Source: Stappia sp. BW2 (GTDB taxonomy: Bacteria; Pseudomonadota; Alphaproteobacteria; Rhizobiales; Stappiaceae). From it: a stretch of DNA of 56,928 nt. A model generated the notes under the pieces. It worked only from the letters and a program-made list of their open reading frames with translations. It searched no databases and was not told where the DNA came from. This document shows positions 28,160 through 37,007 of the stretch, piece after piece (the first letter of the stretch is position 1; each line of letters starts with the position of its first letter). Made by a program: the position numbers and the translations under genes. The stretch is from assembly GCF_008107695.1 (NCBI RefSeq), contig NZ_VIRG01000041.1, forward strand, positions 1 to 56,928, written 5' to 3'.

Positions 28160-29311
28160 ATGCAGCCCGCTCCTCCAATGAAATTTCAGGTAAGACGCTT
28201 TAACGAAGCCCGTGCGCTCTGGCAGGAAATCGGCAGCGATGCAATTGCTTCGCCCTATGCGGATTTTGATTGGCTCGCGGCATGGTGTGAGACGATCGGC
28301 ACAAAGGCCGACATTGATGCCATAACCATTGAGATGCGCCAGGCAGATCGTTTACTGCTAGTTTGCCCCCTCATGCTGCGGCGTATTGCTGGCGTCACGA
28401 TCTGCAACTGGCTGGGCGGGCACACGCAAAATTTCAATTCGGCACTCTTCTCCTCCGATTGGCTTCGATCAGCTGATAGCGGAGACTTCGACGCAGTGTT
28501 TTTAGGACTGAAACAGGCTCTGCCCAACGTCGATCTATTTTGTCTGGGCAGGCAACCGGAACATATCCTCGGCGTTCGGAACCCCTTCTATTGTCGAGGA
28601 TTTTCGACAAGACATCGCGATCCATTTTACCAAGTGCAAATGAGCGAAGACTTCTGTGCGTGGAAGTCCGACCGCAGATCGAAGGGATCCTTGCAACGCC
28701 TTCAACGGCAGCGAAAACAGCTTGAAAAGTCCTTTGGTCAGGTCGAGATCCTCCAACCGAAATCCAGCGGGCAACTGGAGAGCCTTCTCAACGTGTTTTT
28801 CATTCAACGAGCTCGTTCCGCACAGGCAGGACTGGTTCCTAACCCGTTCTTCGATTCCAAACTCAGAAACTTTGTGCATCGGGCGGCATTTGCAGGCTTA
28901 CAAAAGAAACGTGGGCTGCAGGTGTTCGCTTTGATTGCGGACGGATCAATCCTAGCGACTGAACTTGTTTTGCTAACGCGTGATAGCTATTCCGGCTTTG
29001 CAAAGTCAATGGACCTAAATATGGCAAAGTTCAGCCCCGGGAAACTACTCTCGCACGAGGTCCTCAAGACGGTTCATGCGAGAGGAATTCGCTATGTTGA
29101 CTTCGGTCTCGGAGCAGAAAAATACAAGGAAGACTGGACTGATCGGATTGAACTCTGCGATTCCTATTTTCCGATCAGAAGCAATGGTTTCGCGATGATG
29201 ACAACGATGATGTCGATAAATATGGCCTGGAGATTGACCAAGAACCTGCCGGGAACCCGGTCCTTGGTAAGGCGGGGAAAGACAACCATACAGTCTCAAC
29301 AGCATTGCTAA
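28160..29311 (+). CDS. GNAT/FemAB-like acyltransferase (BioF2/CelD type), 383 aa
   Basis: A 383-residue protein of the Acetyltransf_6 (CelD/BcsL-like, double GNAT) type. The C-terminal half has the typical pattern FALIADGSILATELVLLTRDSYSGFAKSMD, then SPGKLLSHEVLKT and the hallmark IRYVDFGLGAEKYKEDW. Family members are found in cellulose and exopolysaccharide gene clusters and acyl-CoA-dependent N-acylation is presumed. It follows the formyltransferase-like gene by one base; together they could modify an amino sugar, possibly of a surface polysaccharide related to the neighbouring glycoside hydrolase. That link is inference. The acceptor is unknown. Confidence 0.72.
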   Translation: MQPAPPMKFQVRRFNEARALWQEIGSDAIASPYADFDWLAAWCETIGTKADIDAITIEMRQADRLLLVCPLMLRRIAGVTICNWLGGHTQNFNSALFSSDWLRSADSGDFDAVFLGLKQALPNVDLFCLGRQPEHILGVRNPFYCRGFSTRHRDPFYQVQMSEDFCAWKSDRRSKGSLQRLQRQRKQLEKSFGQVEILQPKSSGQLESLLNVFFIQRARSAQAGLVPNPFFDSKLRNFVHRAAFAGLQKKRGLQVFALIADGSILATELVLLTRDSYSGFAKSMDLNMAKFSPGKLLSHEVLKTVHARGIRYVDFGLGAEKYKEDWTDRIELCDSYFPIRSNGFAMMTTMMSINMAWRLTKNLPGTRSLVRRGKTTIQSQQHC

Positions 29312-29795
29312 CTTTTTGAACGTGTTTGGCTTTGTTAGATCGTGCTGATGTCTGAGGTTCTGTTGCACGCTTTTCATGCACCGATTTGGAGGTATTGATG
29401 CGTCGTTGAATTCCGGTGTCTTGGAGACCAGCGATGACTATTTCCTTCAAAGGTATGCATGGGCTTGTCTCAAGTTTCCTCGGCAGACGGATGAAACCGA
29501 GCATGGAAAACGGCGGACAGACCTGTGGGGGCGGGGATGTGGTCCACGCCCTGAACTTTGAGACGGCAGAAAAATGATCCGCCGCTCGGCCCGGCAATGC
29601 CGTCCAAAATGCCCCCTACCGATTTAACCTGACATCACCGTCGCGACTCATGAAGGAGATCCGCTTTTGCAGCTTGTGCCACGCGGGACTGCACACGCCT
29701 TCTATGTTCTCTTTTTTTCACTTTATCTCTATCTCGAATGAACTTTTATCACCTTCTCTCGTGACTTATAGCTGGAAGACAGAAGCGAGCATCAC
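29312..29795. other. Intergenic region, 484 bp, probably including IS debris
   Basis: No convincing gene. It contains an IS6-like end (next entry) and otherwise nothing recognisable. The strand composition changes from the lower-GC genes on the left to the high-GC catabolic genes on the right. Confidence 0.5.
29357..29455 (+). mobile_element. Possible decayed IS6-family left end
   Basis: GGTTCTGTTGCA at 29357-29368 looks like an IS6-family terminal repeat. About 65 bases on, an ATG at 29434 reads MTISFKG, like the start of alphaproteobacterial IS6 transposases, then loses similarity. Too short to be certain. Confidence 0.35.
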
Positions 29796-31454
29796 ATGTA
29801 CGAGCCCAAGAAAACCGCATTTACCGCCATGAAATTGCATCAGCGACTTGCCCATGCGCTAGCCGAACACGGTGTCACGCATCTCTATGGTCTGGTTGGA
29901 GATGCCAACCTGTTCATGGTGAATTCCTACCTCGAGGCACAGCTTGGACGCTACGTCGCCTGCACACATGAGGCGAATGCGGTTCTGGCGGCCATTGGCT
30001 TCGCGCAAGCCAACGGGCGCACCGGCGTTGCGACGATCACCCACGGCCCGGCTCTGACAAACGTATCGACCGCTTTGACGGAAGCCGCCAAGGGAGGCAT
30101 ACCCCTGGTCCTCCTGTGCGGCGATACCGCTCCGGGCGATGTGCAGCATCTGCAGAAAACGGATCAGTGCAAGGTAGTCGAAGCGACAGGTGCGATGTTT
30201 GTAGACATGCGCAGCCCTGAGACCGCGCCTGAGGATCTAGCGCGGGCTTTCCAACTTGCCACGCACCGGCGTTGCCCGGTGGTATTTAACATGCGCGTCG
30301 ATCTGCAGTGGGCCGAAACGGAGATTGCGCTTCCATCGGGAAAAACCTTGGAAATTAAAATGGCGCCGGCAACAGGCTCGGACCTCGAAGAAGCGGTCGG
30401 TATGCTGGCCTCCGCCCGCCGGCCTCTGCTTGTGGCCGGACGAGGAGCCATCGAAACGACGGCACGTCAATCCATACTTGCGCTGGCTGAACGTCTGGAA
30501 GCACCGGTTGCCACCACGCTCAAGGCTCAGGGGCTTTTTCGCCACATTCCGTTCGACCTTGGCATCTGCGGCGGGCTCAGCCATCCGACCGCAATCGAGG
30601 TGATCATGCAATCCGATTGCATTCTCGCCTTCGGCGCCAGTCTGAGCAAGCACACGACAGAAGAACGGGCCTACACCCGCGACAAGCGGATTATCCAGGT
30701 TCTCCCGGATGCGGAGGAGACGCCCCGCCTCAACACGCCGACCCTGCGACTGATCGGCGATATCGCCGGCACGGCGGACGCGATGATCGACCTTCTCGAT
30801 CTCGCGGAAATCCCGGGAACGCAGGCGGCCGACGAGGATCTGGCTGCCCGACTGCGGAACGAGGCGGCGCACTTTGCTGAAATTCCCGCTGCTAGGGAAA
30901 CCGCCGCTGGGACGGTGGACATGGCGCCGGCATTGCGCCGTTTGCACCAGGCGCTGCCCGAAGACAGAGTGCTGGTCGCCGATCTCGGGCGCTTCGTCAC
31001 CACTGCCTGGCGCAACCTGCCCGTCACCCGTCCGCAGGATCTCGTCTATACCAGCCATTTCGGCGGGATCGGCTGCGCGATGGGACAGGCTATCGGGACG
31101 GCAACCTCCGTCGATGACCGGCCGACGGTCATGGTCGCAGGAGACGGCGGTTTCCTCCTGTCCGGACTGAGCGAGTTGTCGACAGCGGTGCGCGAAAAGG
31201 CCGATCTCGTCATTATCGTGTGCAATGACGGCAGCTACGGCGCGGAACACATTCAGTTCACGAACCGCAGCATGGCACCGGGCCTTTCCATGATCTCGCC
31301 ACCCGACTTTGCCGCTGTTGCGTCGGCAATCGGGTTGCGTGCGGTGCGGGTCACCGATCAGGGGAGCCTCGATGCCGCCTGTGCTGCTGCTTCGGAGCGC
31401 GCCGGGCCGTTGCTAATAGACCTGCAACTCGACCCGACGAAGATCGATATGTAG
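29796..31454 (+). CDS. Thiamine diphosphate-dependent enzyme (acetolactate synthase-like), 552 aa
   Basis: A ThDP enzyme of the acetolactate synthase/decarboxylase superfamily. N-terminal Pyr domain begins LHQRLAHALAEHGVTHLYGLVGDANLF and contains the conserved catalytic Glu (CTHEANAVLAA). The central domain holds PLLVAGRGAI. The C-terminal PP domain has the ThDP-magnesium motif GDGGFLLSGLSELSTA with the Asn about 27 residues later (VIIVCNDGSYG). Length is normal for the family (540-590). The exact substrate is not readable; in this setting glyoxylate or another 2-oxo acid from the downstream catabolic enzymes is a guess. The ATG at 29796 or 29829 could be the start, and neither has a strong ribosome site. 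It precedes the ABC importer by 107 bases. Confidence 0.85.
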   Translation: MYEPKKTAFTAMKLHQRLAHALAEHGVTHLYGLVGDANLFMVNSYLEAQLGRYVACTHEANAVLAAIGFAQANGRTGVATITHGPALTNVSTALTEAAKGGIPLVLLCGDTAPGDVQHLQKTDQCKVVEATGAMFVDMRSPETAPEDLARAFQLATHRRCPVVFNMRVDLQWAETEIALPSGKTLEIKMAPATGSDLEEAVGMLASARRPLLVAGRGAIETTARQSILALAERLEAPVATTLKAQGLFRHIPFDLGICGGLSHPTAIEVIMQSDCILAFGASLSKHTTEERAYTRDKRIIQVLPDAEETPRLNTPTLRLIGDIAGTADAMIDLLDLAEIPGTQAADEDLAARLRNEAAHFAEIPAARETAAGTVDMAPALRRLHQALPEDRVLVADLGRFVTTAWRNLPVTRPQDLVYTSHFGGIGCAMGQAIGTATSVDDRPTVMVAGDGGFLLSGLSELSTAVREKADLVIIVCNDGSYGAEHIQFTNRSMAPGLSMISPPDFAAVASAIGLRAVRVTDQGSLDAACAAASERAGPLLIDLQLDPTKIDM

Positions 31455-31561
31455 CCGCGCTTCCAGAACTCCCGTCCCCTTCCTTCCAGACGGGCAAATA
31501 GGGGGCTGCTGCCCTGGTCGACAGCAGTCCGGAAAACCGCAGACCAACAGGAGATGTAGAC

Positions 31562-32593
31562 ATGAGCTTTACGCGACGCACTTTCCTCAAGACCTCGGCC
31601 GGGGCTGCTGCGCTTGGCGCAATGGGAATGCCGGCTTTCGCCCAGTCCGACACGTTCATTACCACGATGTATGGCGGCCGCTGGGAGCACGACTGGCGCA
31701 CGCAAGTTTTGCCGAAATTCTCCGAAATGATCGGTAAGCCAGCCGATCTGGACATCGGTCTTGGCATGGCCTGGATCTCCTCCCTGCGTGCAGCCGGCCC
31801 GGAAAATCCGCCATTTCCGGCTTTGATGACGAACGAAAAGTACATCGCAATGATCCGTGATGAGGGATATCTCGCCAAGCTGACACCGGCTGAGGTTCCC
31901 AACATGAAGGACCTGATCGCGCCGGCGGTTCTCAAGGGAGACACAGCTGTGACAGCAATGCTCGCGCCGCTCGTCATCGCCTACCGCACCGACTTGGTCG
32001 ACACGCCACCTAAGGGGTGGGCCGATTTGTGGGATCCGCGCTTCAAGGGGCAACTCGGGCTCTACAAGATCACCAACTCCGCTGCCACGATGATGGCAAT
32101 CTGGGCCGCGGACCACTTCGGCTCGGGACCCGAGGACATTGAAACCGCCGTAGCCAAATTCAAGGAACTCGCTCCCTTCCCGCAGATAGGTTACTCGTCA
32201 CAGCTTACGCCGTTGATGACGCAGGGACAGGTTGCCGTTGCTCCGATCGATATCGGAGAAGTCAAGATCATGCAGGACCAGGGCGTGCCGGTCGATTTCG
32301 TGGTGCCCGAAGAAGGTATGCTGGTCTTCGATCAGTCCTTCGGCATTCTCAAGAACAGCCCGCAGGAAGACCTCGGCTTCAAGTACGTCGACTTCGTGCT
32401 CAGCCCCGAGATTCAGCTCTGGATGGCGAAGAATTGGCTGATCGCGCCAACCAACAAGACGGTCGAGTTGCCGGAAGATCTCCAAAAATGGCCGCTGCAG
32501 GCCGATCAGGTGTCGAAGGCCATTCGTTTCGACTGGGACATGGTGCTCAAAGTGATGCCTGGTCTTAATGACCTCTGGGAACGGTCGATCTGA
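31562..32593 (+). CDS. ABC transporter substrate-binding protein, PotD-like, Tat-exported, 343 aa
   Basis: Periplasmic binding protein for the importer encoded by the next three genes. It has a twin-arginine signal (TRRTFLKTSAGAAALGAMGMPAFA, split here as TRRTFLK and the hydrophobic AlaGly core) with cleavage expected after AFA. The body shows spermidine/putrescine-type features: YRTDLVDTPPKGWADLWDPRFKGQL and YVDFVLSPEIQLWMAKN. Such proteins (PF13416-like) bind polyamines, thiamine, ferric ions or small organic cations and acids, so the ligand here is open. The ribosome site AGGAG is well placed before the ATG. It is followed 3 bases later by the ATPase gene. Confidence 0.9.
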   Translation: MSFTRRTFLKTSAGAAALGAMGMPAFAQSDTFITTMYGGRWEHDWRTQVLPKFSEMIGKPADLDIGLGMAWISSLRAAGPENPPFPALMTNEKYIAMIRDEGYLAKLTPAEVPNMKDLIAPAVLKGDTAVTAMLAPLVIAYRTDLVDTPPKGWADLWDPRFKGQLGLYKITNSAATMMAIWAADHFGSGPEDIETAVAKFKELAPFPQIGYSSQLTPLMTQGQVAVAPIDIGEVKIMQDQGVPVDFVVPEEGMLVFDQSFGILKNSPQEDLGFKYVDFVLSPEIQLWMAKNWLIAPTNKTVELPEDLQKWPLQADQVSKAIRFDWDMVLKVMPGLNDLWERSI

Positions 32594-32596
32594 TTC

Positions 32597-33661
32597 ATGG
32601 CGACGGTTGAAGTAACGGGGCTGCAGAAGCGCTATCAGGACTTTCTTGCGCTTGATGGTGTTTCGCTCAAGGCCAAAACCGGCCAGCTTATTTCGTTGCT
32701 GGGGCCTTCGGGCTGCGGCAAAAGCACAACGCTGCGATGTCTGGCGGGATTCCTCGAACCCAACGGTGGAGACATTCTTGTCGACGGCGAAAGCATCGTC
32801 TCCACCCCGGCCAACCGTCGCGGTTTCGGCGTGGTCTTTCAGGACTACGCCCTTTTCCCGCACATGACCGTAGCCGAGAATGTCGGCTACGGTCTCCGGT
32901 TGAAGCGCTTGCCCAAAGGCGAGATCGCCACGCGTGTCTACGATGTCATGAAGCTGGTTCGTCTCGACGGACTCGACCGGCGTTTGCCGAAAGAAATTTC
33001 CGGCGGCCAGCAACAGCGCGTGGCTCTGGCGCGCGCACTGGTGCTGCAGCCAAGGCTGCTGCTGCTCGACGAGCCTCTGGCCAATCTCGACGCGCGCCTG
33101 CGCGACGAGGTACGCTGGCTGATCCGGGATGTTCAACAACAGTCGGGCATCACTGCCTTTTATGTCACCCATGACCAGTCCGAGGCGATGGCCATGTCAG
33201 ACATGGTGGCCGTGATGAAGGCGGGCCGGGTCGCACAATTCGCGACCCCCCGTGAAATCTATCAGAAACCGACCGAACGCTATGTCGCGGACTTTACCGG
33301 CGAAGCGAATTTTCTTCCTGTCTCCCAGGTAACCGGGACGGGGGAGGGCAGTTACCGCATCGTGGTGGCTGGAACGGACCTGGAGGTCACAGGCGTGCCG
33401 GACATTCCGATCGGTTGGGATGCCGAGCTTTTGCTGCGGCCGGAATCGCTTTCGCTGGTTGCTCCAGATGCGGGCACGTTCCGGGGCAGGGTGACGAAGA
33501 GCGCCTTTCTCGGAGCGGCCTTGCATTGTGAGATTACGCTGGACGACGGCGACGTTCTCAGGCTGGCGGCAGACCCCAACGAACAAGTGTCCGCTGAGGG
33601 AAAGGTTGGAGTCGCAATCGACCGCAGCCATGCTTGGCTCATGCCGAAGGTGGCGCCATGA
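32597..33661 (+). CDS. ABC transporter ATP-binding protein, PotA-like, 354 aa
   Basis: Cytoplasmic ATPase subunit of a spermidine/putrescine-type importer. Walker A GPSGCGKST, Q-loop VFQDYALFPHMTV, signature SGGQQQRVALARAL, Walker B LLLLDEPLANLDARLR and switch HDQSEAMAMSD are all present. A TOBE-like domain fills the C-terminal third (about 240-350, RPESLSLVAPDAGTFRG). It starts 3 bases after the binding-protein stop and overlaps the first permease gene as ATGA, so the operon is tightly coupled. Confidence 0.95.
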   Translation: MATVEVTGLQKRYQDFLALDGVSLKAKTGQLISLLGPSGCGKSTTLRCLAGFLEPNGGDILVDGESIVSTPANRRGFGVVFQDYALFPHMTVAENVGYGLRLKRLPKGEIATRVYDVMKLVRLDGLDRRLPKEISGGQQQRVALARALVLQPRLLLLDEPLANLDARLRDEVRWLIRDVQQQSGITAFYVTHDQSEAMAMSDMVAVMKAGRVAQFATPREIYQKPTERYVADFTGEANFLPVSQVTGTGEGSYRIVVAGTDLEVTGVPDIPIGWDAELLLRPESLSLVAPDAGTFRGRVTKSAFLGAALHCEITLDDGDVLRLAADPNEQVSAEGKVGVAIDRSHAWLMPKVAP

Positions 33662-34515
33662 CGCGGCTGTCACGGTTCCGTATTCTGCTCGCGTTGCCCG
33701 CGGTCGGGTTGATCTTCGTGTTCATGATCCTGCCGATCACCAACATGGTCGACATGAGCTTCCGTACGACGGGGACGACGGGGCCCTTTGGCGACGCGTA
33801 TACTCTCGGTCACTACAACCGGATCCTCGGGGACGGATACTATTGGGGCGTGCTACTGCGGTCGCTGGTCACCGCGGCCATGGTGACGCTGCTGTGCCTC
33901 ATTGTCAGTTATCCGATCGCCTGGCACCTGTCGAAAGCGCGCGGGACCAAGGCGGTGGTGCTTTATGCCTGCATCGCCTCACCGCTGATGACCGGGGTTC
34001 TGGTGCGCAACTTCGGCTGGATGATCATCGTCGCGCTCAACGGGCCGCTGAACGAAGTGCTGCTGGCCTTTGGGATCATCGAGCGCCCCCTGCGGTTGCT
34101 GTTCACGCAAGGTTTGGTGATCCTGGCGCTTGTCCATGTCTTCATTCCCTTCATGGTGCTCCCCATCAACAACGCATTGCGCAACATCTCTCCGACTTTG
34201 ACCGAAGCGGCTGCGTCCATGGGCGCGACCCGTTTAGACATTCTGCGCGACGTAATTCTGCCGTTGAGCTTTCCAGGCATCTACCCCGGCGTCATTCTGG
34301 TCTATGTGCTAGCCGTCGCCGCCTATGTCACTCCGGCATTGTTGGGCGGACAAATGGTCAGCTACATGCCGACCCTGATCATCAGCGAACTCACCGGAAC
34401 GTTTCAGTGGCCGCTCGGCTCGGCCATGGCCATCGTTCTGTCGCTGTCGAGCCTGGGGGTCGTCATTCTCTTTACCGCCATGACATGGAAGATGATGGAA
34501 AGGTCCCGCGCATGA
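33658..34515 (+). CDS. ABC transporter permease, PotB-like, 285 aa
   Basis: First inner-membrane subunit of the importer. It begins with a membrane helix (ILLALPAVGLIFVFMILPI) and has about six helices, with the BPD_transp_1 coupling motif EAAASMGATRLDILRDVILPLSFPGI, which contacts the ATPase. I use the ATG at 33658, which overlaps the ATPase stop as ATGA; an in-frame start further upstream would lie inside the ATPase gene. The gene ends in another ATGA overlap with the second permease. Confidence 0.93.
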   Translation: MTRLSRFRILLALPAVGLIFVFMILPITNMVDMSFRTTGTTGPFGDAYTLGHYNRILGDGYYWGVLLRSLVTAAMVTLLCLIVSYPIAWHLSKARGTKAVVLYACIASPLMTGVLVRNFGWMIIVALNGPLNEVLLAFGIIERPLRLLFTQGLVILALVHVFIPFMVLPINNALRNISPTLTEAAASMGATRLDILRDVILPLSFPGIYPGVILVYVLAVAAYVTPALLGGQMVSYMPTLIISELTGTFQWPLGSAMAIVLSLSSLGVVILFTAMTWKMMERSRA

Positions 34516-35324
34516 CTTCCTCCGCTACGACCTTTGCCAACCAACGCTCCGTCTCCTTCGGCTTCGCATTGTTGATCGTTGTGCTCTACATCTTCCTTCT
34601 GGCGCCGCTTGTGGCGATTGTCGGATCATCGTTCACACAAAGCCTCCTGATCGAGTTTCCGCCCAAAGGCCTGTCGCTGCGCTGGTATGTGGAGTTTTTC
34701 AGCCGCCACGACCTAGTGTCCGGGCTAATCATGTCACTGCGGATCGGCATGATAACGGCGATTGTGACAACGGTTATTGCGGTGATGGCCGGCCTCGCGG
34801 GGCGGACGCTCCGCGGACGACTGTCAGGATGGTTTCAAGTCGGGATGGCCCTGCCGCTTCTGGTGCCCGAGCTCCTGACTGCCGTAGGGTTGCTGTTCTT
34901 CCTCTACGAAATCGACCTGGGCAAGACCGTCGTCGGTCTGCAGATGGGGCACATCCTGATGTCCTTCCCCTATGCGTATGTTTCGATCTCGGCCGCGCTC
35001 CGCCAAGTCCCGTCCTCGCTCGAGGAAGCGTCCGCCAGCATGGGGGCGACGGGCTGGCAGACCTTCCGGCTGGTGATCCTGCCGCTGGTCATGCCCGGTG
35101 TCGCCATGGGTGCGATCTTCGCCTTCATCAACAGCTTCGATCTCTACACGATCTCGCTGCTGCTCAAGCCTTTGGGGGGCAATACCCTGCCGCTCGCCCT
35201 GTTCGATTTCCTGACCTACGAGTTCAAGCCAACCGCCGCCGCAGCTGCGACTATTTCGATCGTGCTGTCGCTCATCGGGGTTGCTCTGGTGCAGAAACTC
35301 GTCGGCCTTCAACGCGCTTTCTAA
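34512..35324 (+). CDS. ABC transporter permease, PotC-like, 270 aa
   Basis: Second membrane subunit of the importer. It starts at the ATG of an ATGA overlap with the previous gene. Hydrophobic helices begin with FGFALLIVVLYIFLLAPLVAIVG; the EAA loop is EASASMGATGWQTFRLVILPLVMPGV. Length and topology are typical of PotC. Together with the three upstream genes it completes a four-component ABC importer, so a single small solute is taken up for the enzymes encoded downstream. Confidence 0.93.
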   Translation: MTSSATTFANQRSVSFGFALLIVVLYIFLLAPLVAIVGSSFTQSLLIEFPPKGLSLRWYVEFFSRHDLVSGLIMSLRIGMITAIVTTVIAVMAGLAGRTLRGRLSGWFQVGMALPLLVPELLTAVGLLFFLYEIDLGKTVVGLQMGHILMSFPYAYVSISAALRQVPSSLEEASASMGATGWQTFRLVILPLVMPGVAMGAIFAFINSFDLYTISLLLKPLGGNTLPLALFDFLTYEFKPTAAAAATISIVLSLIGVALVQKLVGLQRAF

Positions 35325-35348
35325 TCGTCCGGTCGTCAGCGTGCCAAT

Positions 35349-36104
35349 ATGAAAGTCTCCGCCATGTCTTCTTCGTCCGGTAGGCCACATCTTCTCTATC
35401 AACTGGTAAGCCCGCTGCACCGCTCTGCCGGCGAAACCGAGGTCGCTCGGCGGCTGGAGATGCTGCGGGGGTGGGCGCCCAATTCGACGATCGAGATCGC
35501 TTCGCCGAAAAACGGTCCGGCAGCGGTCGAGTCGGCCGCCGATGCGGCAATGGTTTTCCCGAGCCTGCGCCGGGATGCGGAGCGCTGGACTGCCGACGGA
35601 TACGACGCGGTCATCATCGGCTGCTTCAGCGATCCGAGTACCGAGGCGCTCACTGAAATCGCCGGTCTGCCGGTGATCGGACCGGGCGAGGCCGGCCTGC
35701 TGGCTGCGGTTCAGCTGGGTGAGCGGTTCTCGGTGCTGTCCTCCAATCCGACGCCACCGGGCCTACGCCGCCGCATCCGGGGTATCGGCCTGGAGCCAAT
35801 GTTTGTCTCGGAAGTCCTGGTCGGTGGGTCCGTTGCCGAATTGGTGTCCGATCCCGATAGGCATATGCCCTTCGTTGAGGCTCAGGGCCGCGCCTGCGTT
35901 GAGCAGGGAGCGGGTGTGATCGTCTTGGGCTGCTTTGCAATGTCCTTCGCCCCCGGCTTGCCCGAACGGCTTTGCGAGGCCGTAGGGGTGCCGGTGGTCA
36001 ATCCCGTCGTTGCCGGGCTCAGAGCGGCCGAGGCCACTGTTCTTTACCGCGCCGGACTGACGCGGCCCCATGCGACTTCCACAAAAAATCGGAGTGCCGA
36101 ATGA
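35349..36104 (+). CDS. Asp/Glu/hydantoin racemase-family protein, 251 aa
   Basis: A cofactor-independent racemase of the aspartate/glutamate/hydantoin superfamily. The two catalytic cysteines are visible in symmetric settings: VIIGCFSDP (first half) and VIVLGCFAMSF (second half), each at the end of a beta strand, plus NPVVAGLRAAE near the C-terminus, where hydantoin and allantoin racemases have a NPV motif. Members act on hydantoins, allantoin (HpxA) or related compounds; given the neighbours, a cyclic ureide is likely. Start uncertain: ATG at 35349 or at 35364 (MSSSSGRPHLLYQ), neither with a clear ribosome site. Its stop overlaps the next ATG. Confidence 0.85.
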   Translation: MKVSAMSSSSGRPHLLYQLVSPLHRSAGETEVARRLEMLRGWAPNSTIEIASPKNGPAAVESAADAAMVFPSLRRDAERWTADGYDAVIIGCFSDPSTEALTEIAGLPVIGPGEAGLLAAVQLGERFSVLSSNPTPPGLRRRIRGIGLEPMFVSEVLVGGSVAELVSDPDRHMPFVEAQGRACVEQGAGVIVLGCFAMSFAPGLPERLCEAVGVPVVNPVVAGLRAAEATVLYRAGLTRPHATSTKNRSAE

Positions 36105-37003
36105 CCCTCGCCGATAGTGAGGCGCCAGTGACAGACGCCTTTCAAGACCTCGTCCGGATTGGACATTTCCAGCAATCGCGCCGCCTGCCGATTCCCGATT
36201 TCGCCTATCCTGAGGGCGTAAAGCTCGCGGTGAATTTCACGCTCGACTTCGATGCCATGCTGCTGCGCCGTCTGTTGAACGAGCCCTGGGGACAGAAAGC
36301 CAAAGGCGAGTTCGGAGGCCGTGTCGGAATCTGGCGCATCCTCGACATGTTCGACAGCGAGGCGGTGAAGGTAACGCTGTTCACGCCCGGACGTATCCGT
36401 GAACTCTATCCCGAGGCGCTGAAACGGGCCGTCGATGCCGGACACGAACTGGCCGACCATATGTGGGAGCACGACGTTTCTGCTGATCCGGCTGTCGAAG
36501 AGGCGCATCTTTCGCGGACGCTCGCGGCGCTCACGGAGATTTCGGGCATACCTATTACCGGTACGCGTTCCAGCCACTCACCCGCTCTGCTGCGCGCGAA
36601 AGGAGTGGTCTATAACTCTTTCTCGTCAGCCAGCTACATGCCGTTCTACGAACTGGATGAAGACGGCAGGAATCCCATGCTGCAGCTTCCGTTCCACTAC
36701 GCGCTCGACGATGCGATGTTCTTCAGCTTCGGGTGGCTCGACACTCCGAATGCCGCCCAGCGGGTCATGGATGTGGACGAAGTATTCGAGATCTGGTGGG
36801 AGGCGTTCGAACAGCAGTACCGGCAGACCGGCTACCTCAACTTCCTGCTTCATCCTTTCGTCTCGGGGCATGCGATGCGGGTGGATATGCTGCAACGGCT
36901 GATCCAGCGAATGAAGATGCTGCCGGGCGTCTGGTTCCCGACCTGCGCCGAAGTCGCGGAACACATCAAGTCGAATTTCCCTTGCCCTATCGTGACGGAG
37001 TAA
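36101..37003 (+). CDS. NodB-fold (polysaccharide deacetylase family) hydrolase, allantoinase/imidase-like, 300 aa
   Basis: A metal-dependent hydrolase of the NodB/polysaccharide deacetylase family. The first motif NFTLDFDAML supplies the general base and metal Asp, and GHELADHMWEHD supplies the metal histidines. There is no signal peptide, so it is cytoplasmic and unlikely to act on polysaccharide; cytoplasmic relatives include PuuE allantoinase and bacterial cyclic imide hydrolases, which open five-membered rings. That fits the racemase and bicupin in this operon. The ATG at 36101 overlaps the racemase stop as ATGA and has GGAG upstream. The next gene, 4 bases later, encodes a diverged paralogue. 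Confidence 0.85.
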   Translation: MTLADSEAPVTDAFQDLVRIGHFQQSRRLPIPDFAYPEGVKLAVNFTLDFDAMLLRRLLNEPWGQKAKGEFGGRVGIWRILDMFDSEAVKVTLFTPGRIRELYPEALKRAVDAGHELADHMWEHDVSADPAVEEAHLSRTLAALTEISGIPITGTRSSHSPALLRAKGVVYNSFSSASYMPFYELDEDGRNPMLQLPFHYALDDAMFFSFGWLDTPNAAQRVMDVDEVFEIWWEAFEQQYRQTGYLNFLLHPFVSGHAMRVDMLQRLIQRMKMLPGVWFPTCAEVAEHIKSNFPCPIVTE

Positions 37004-37007
37004 ACGC

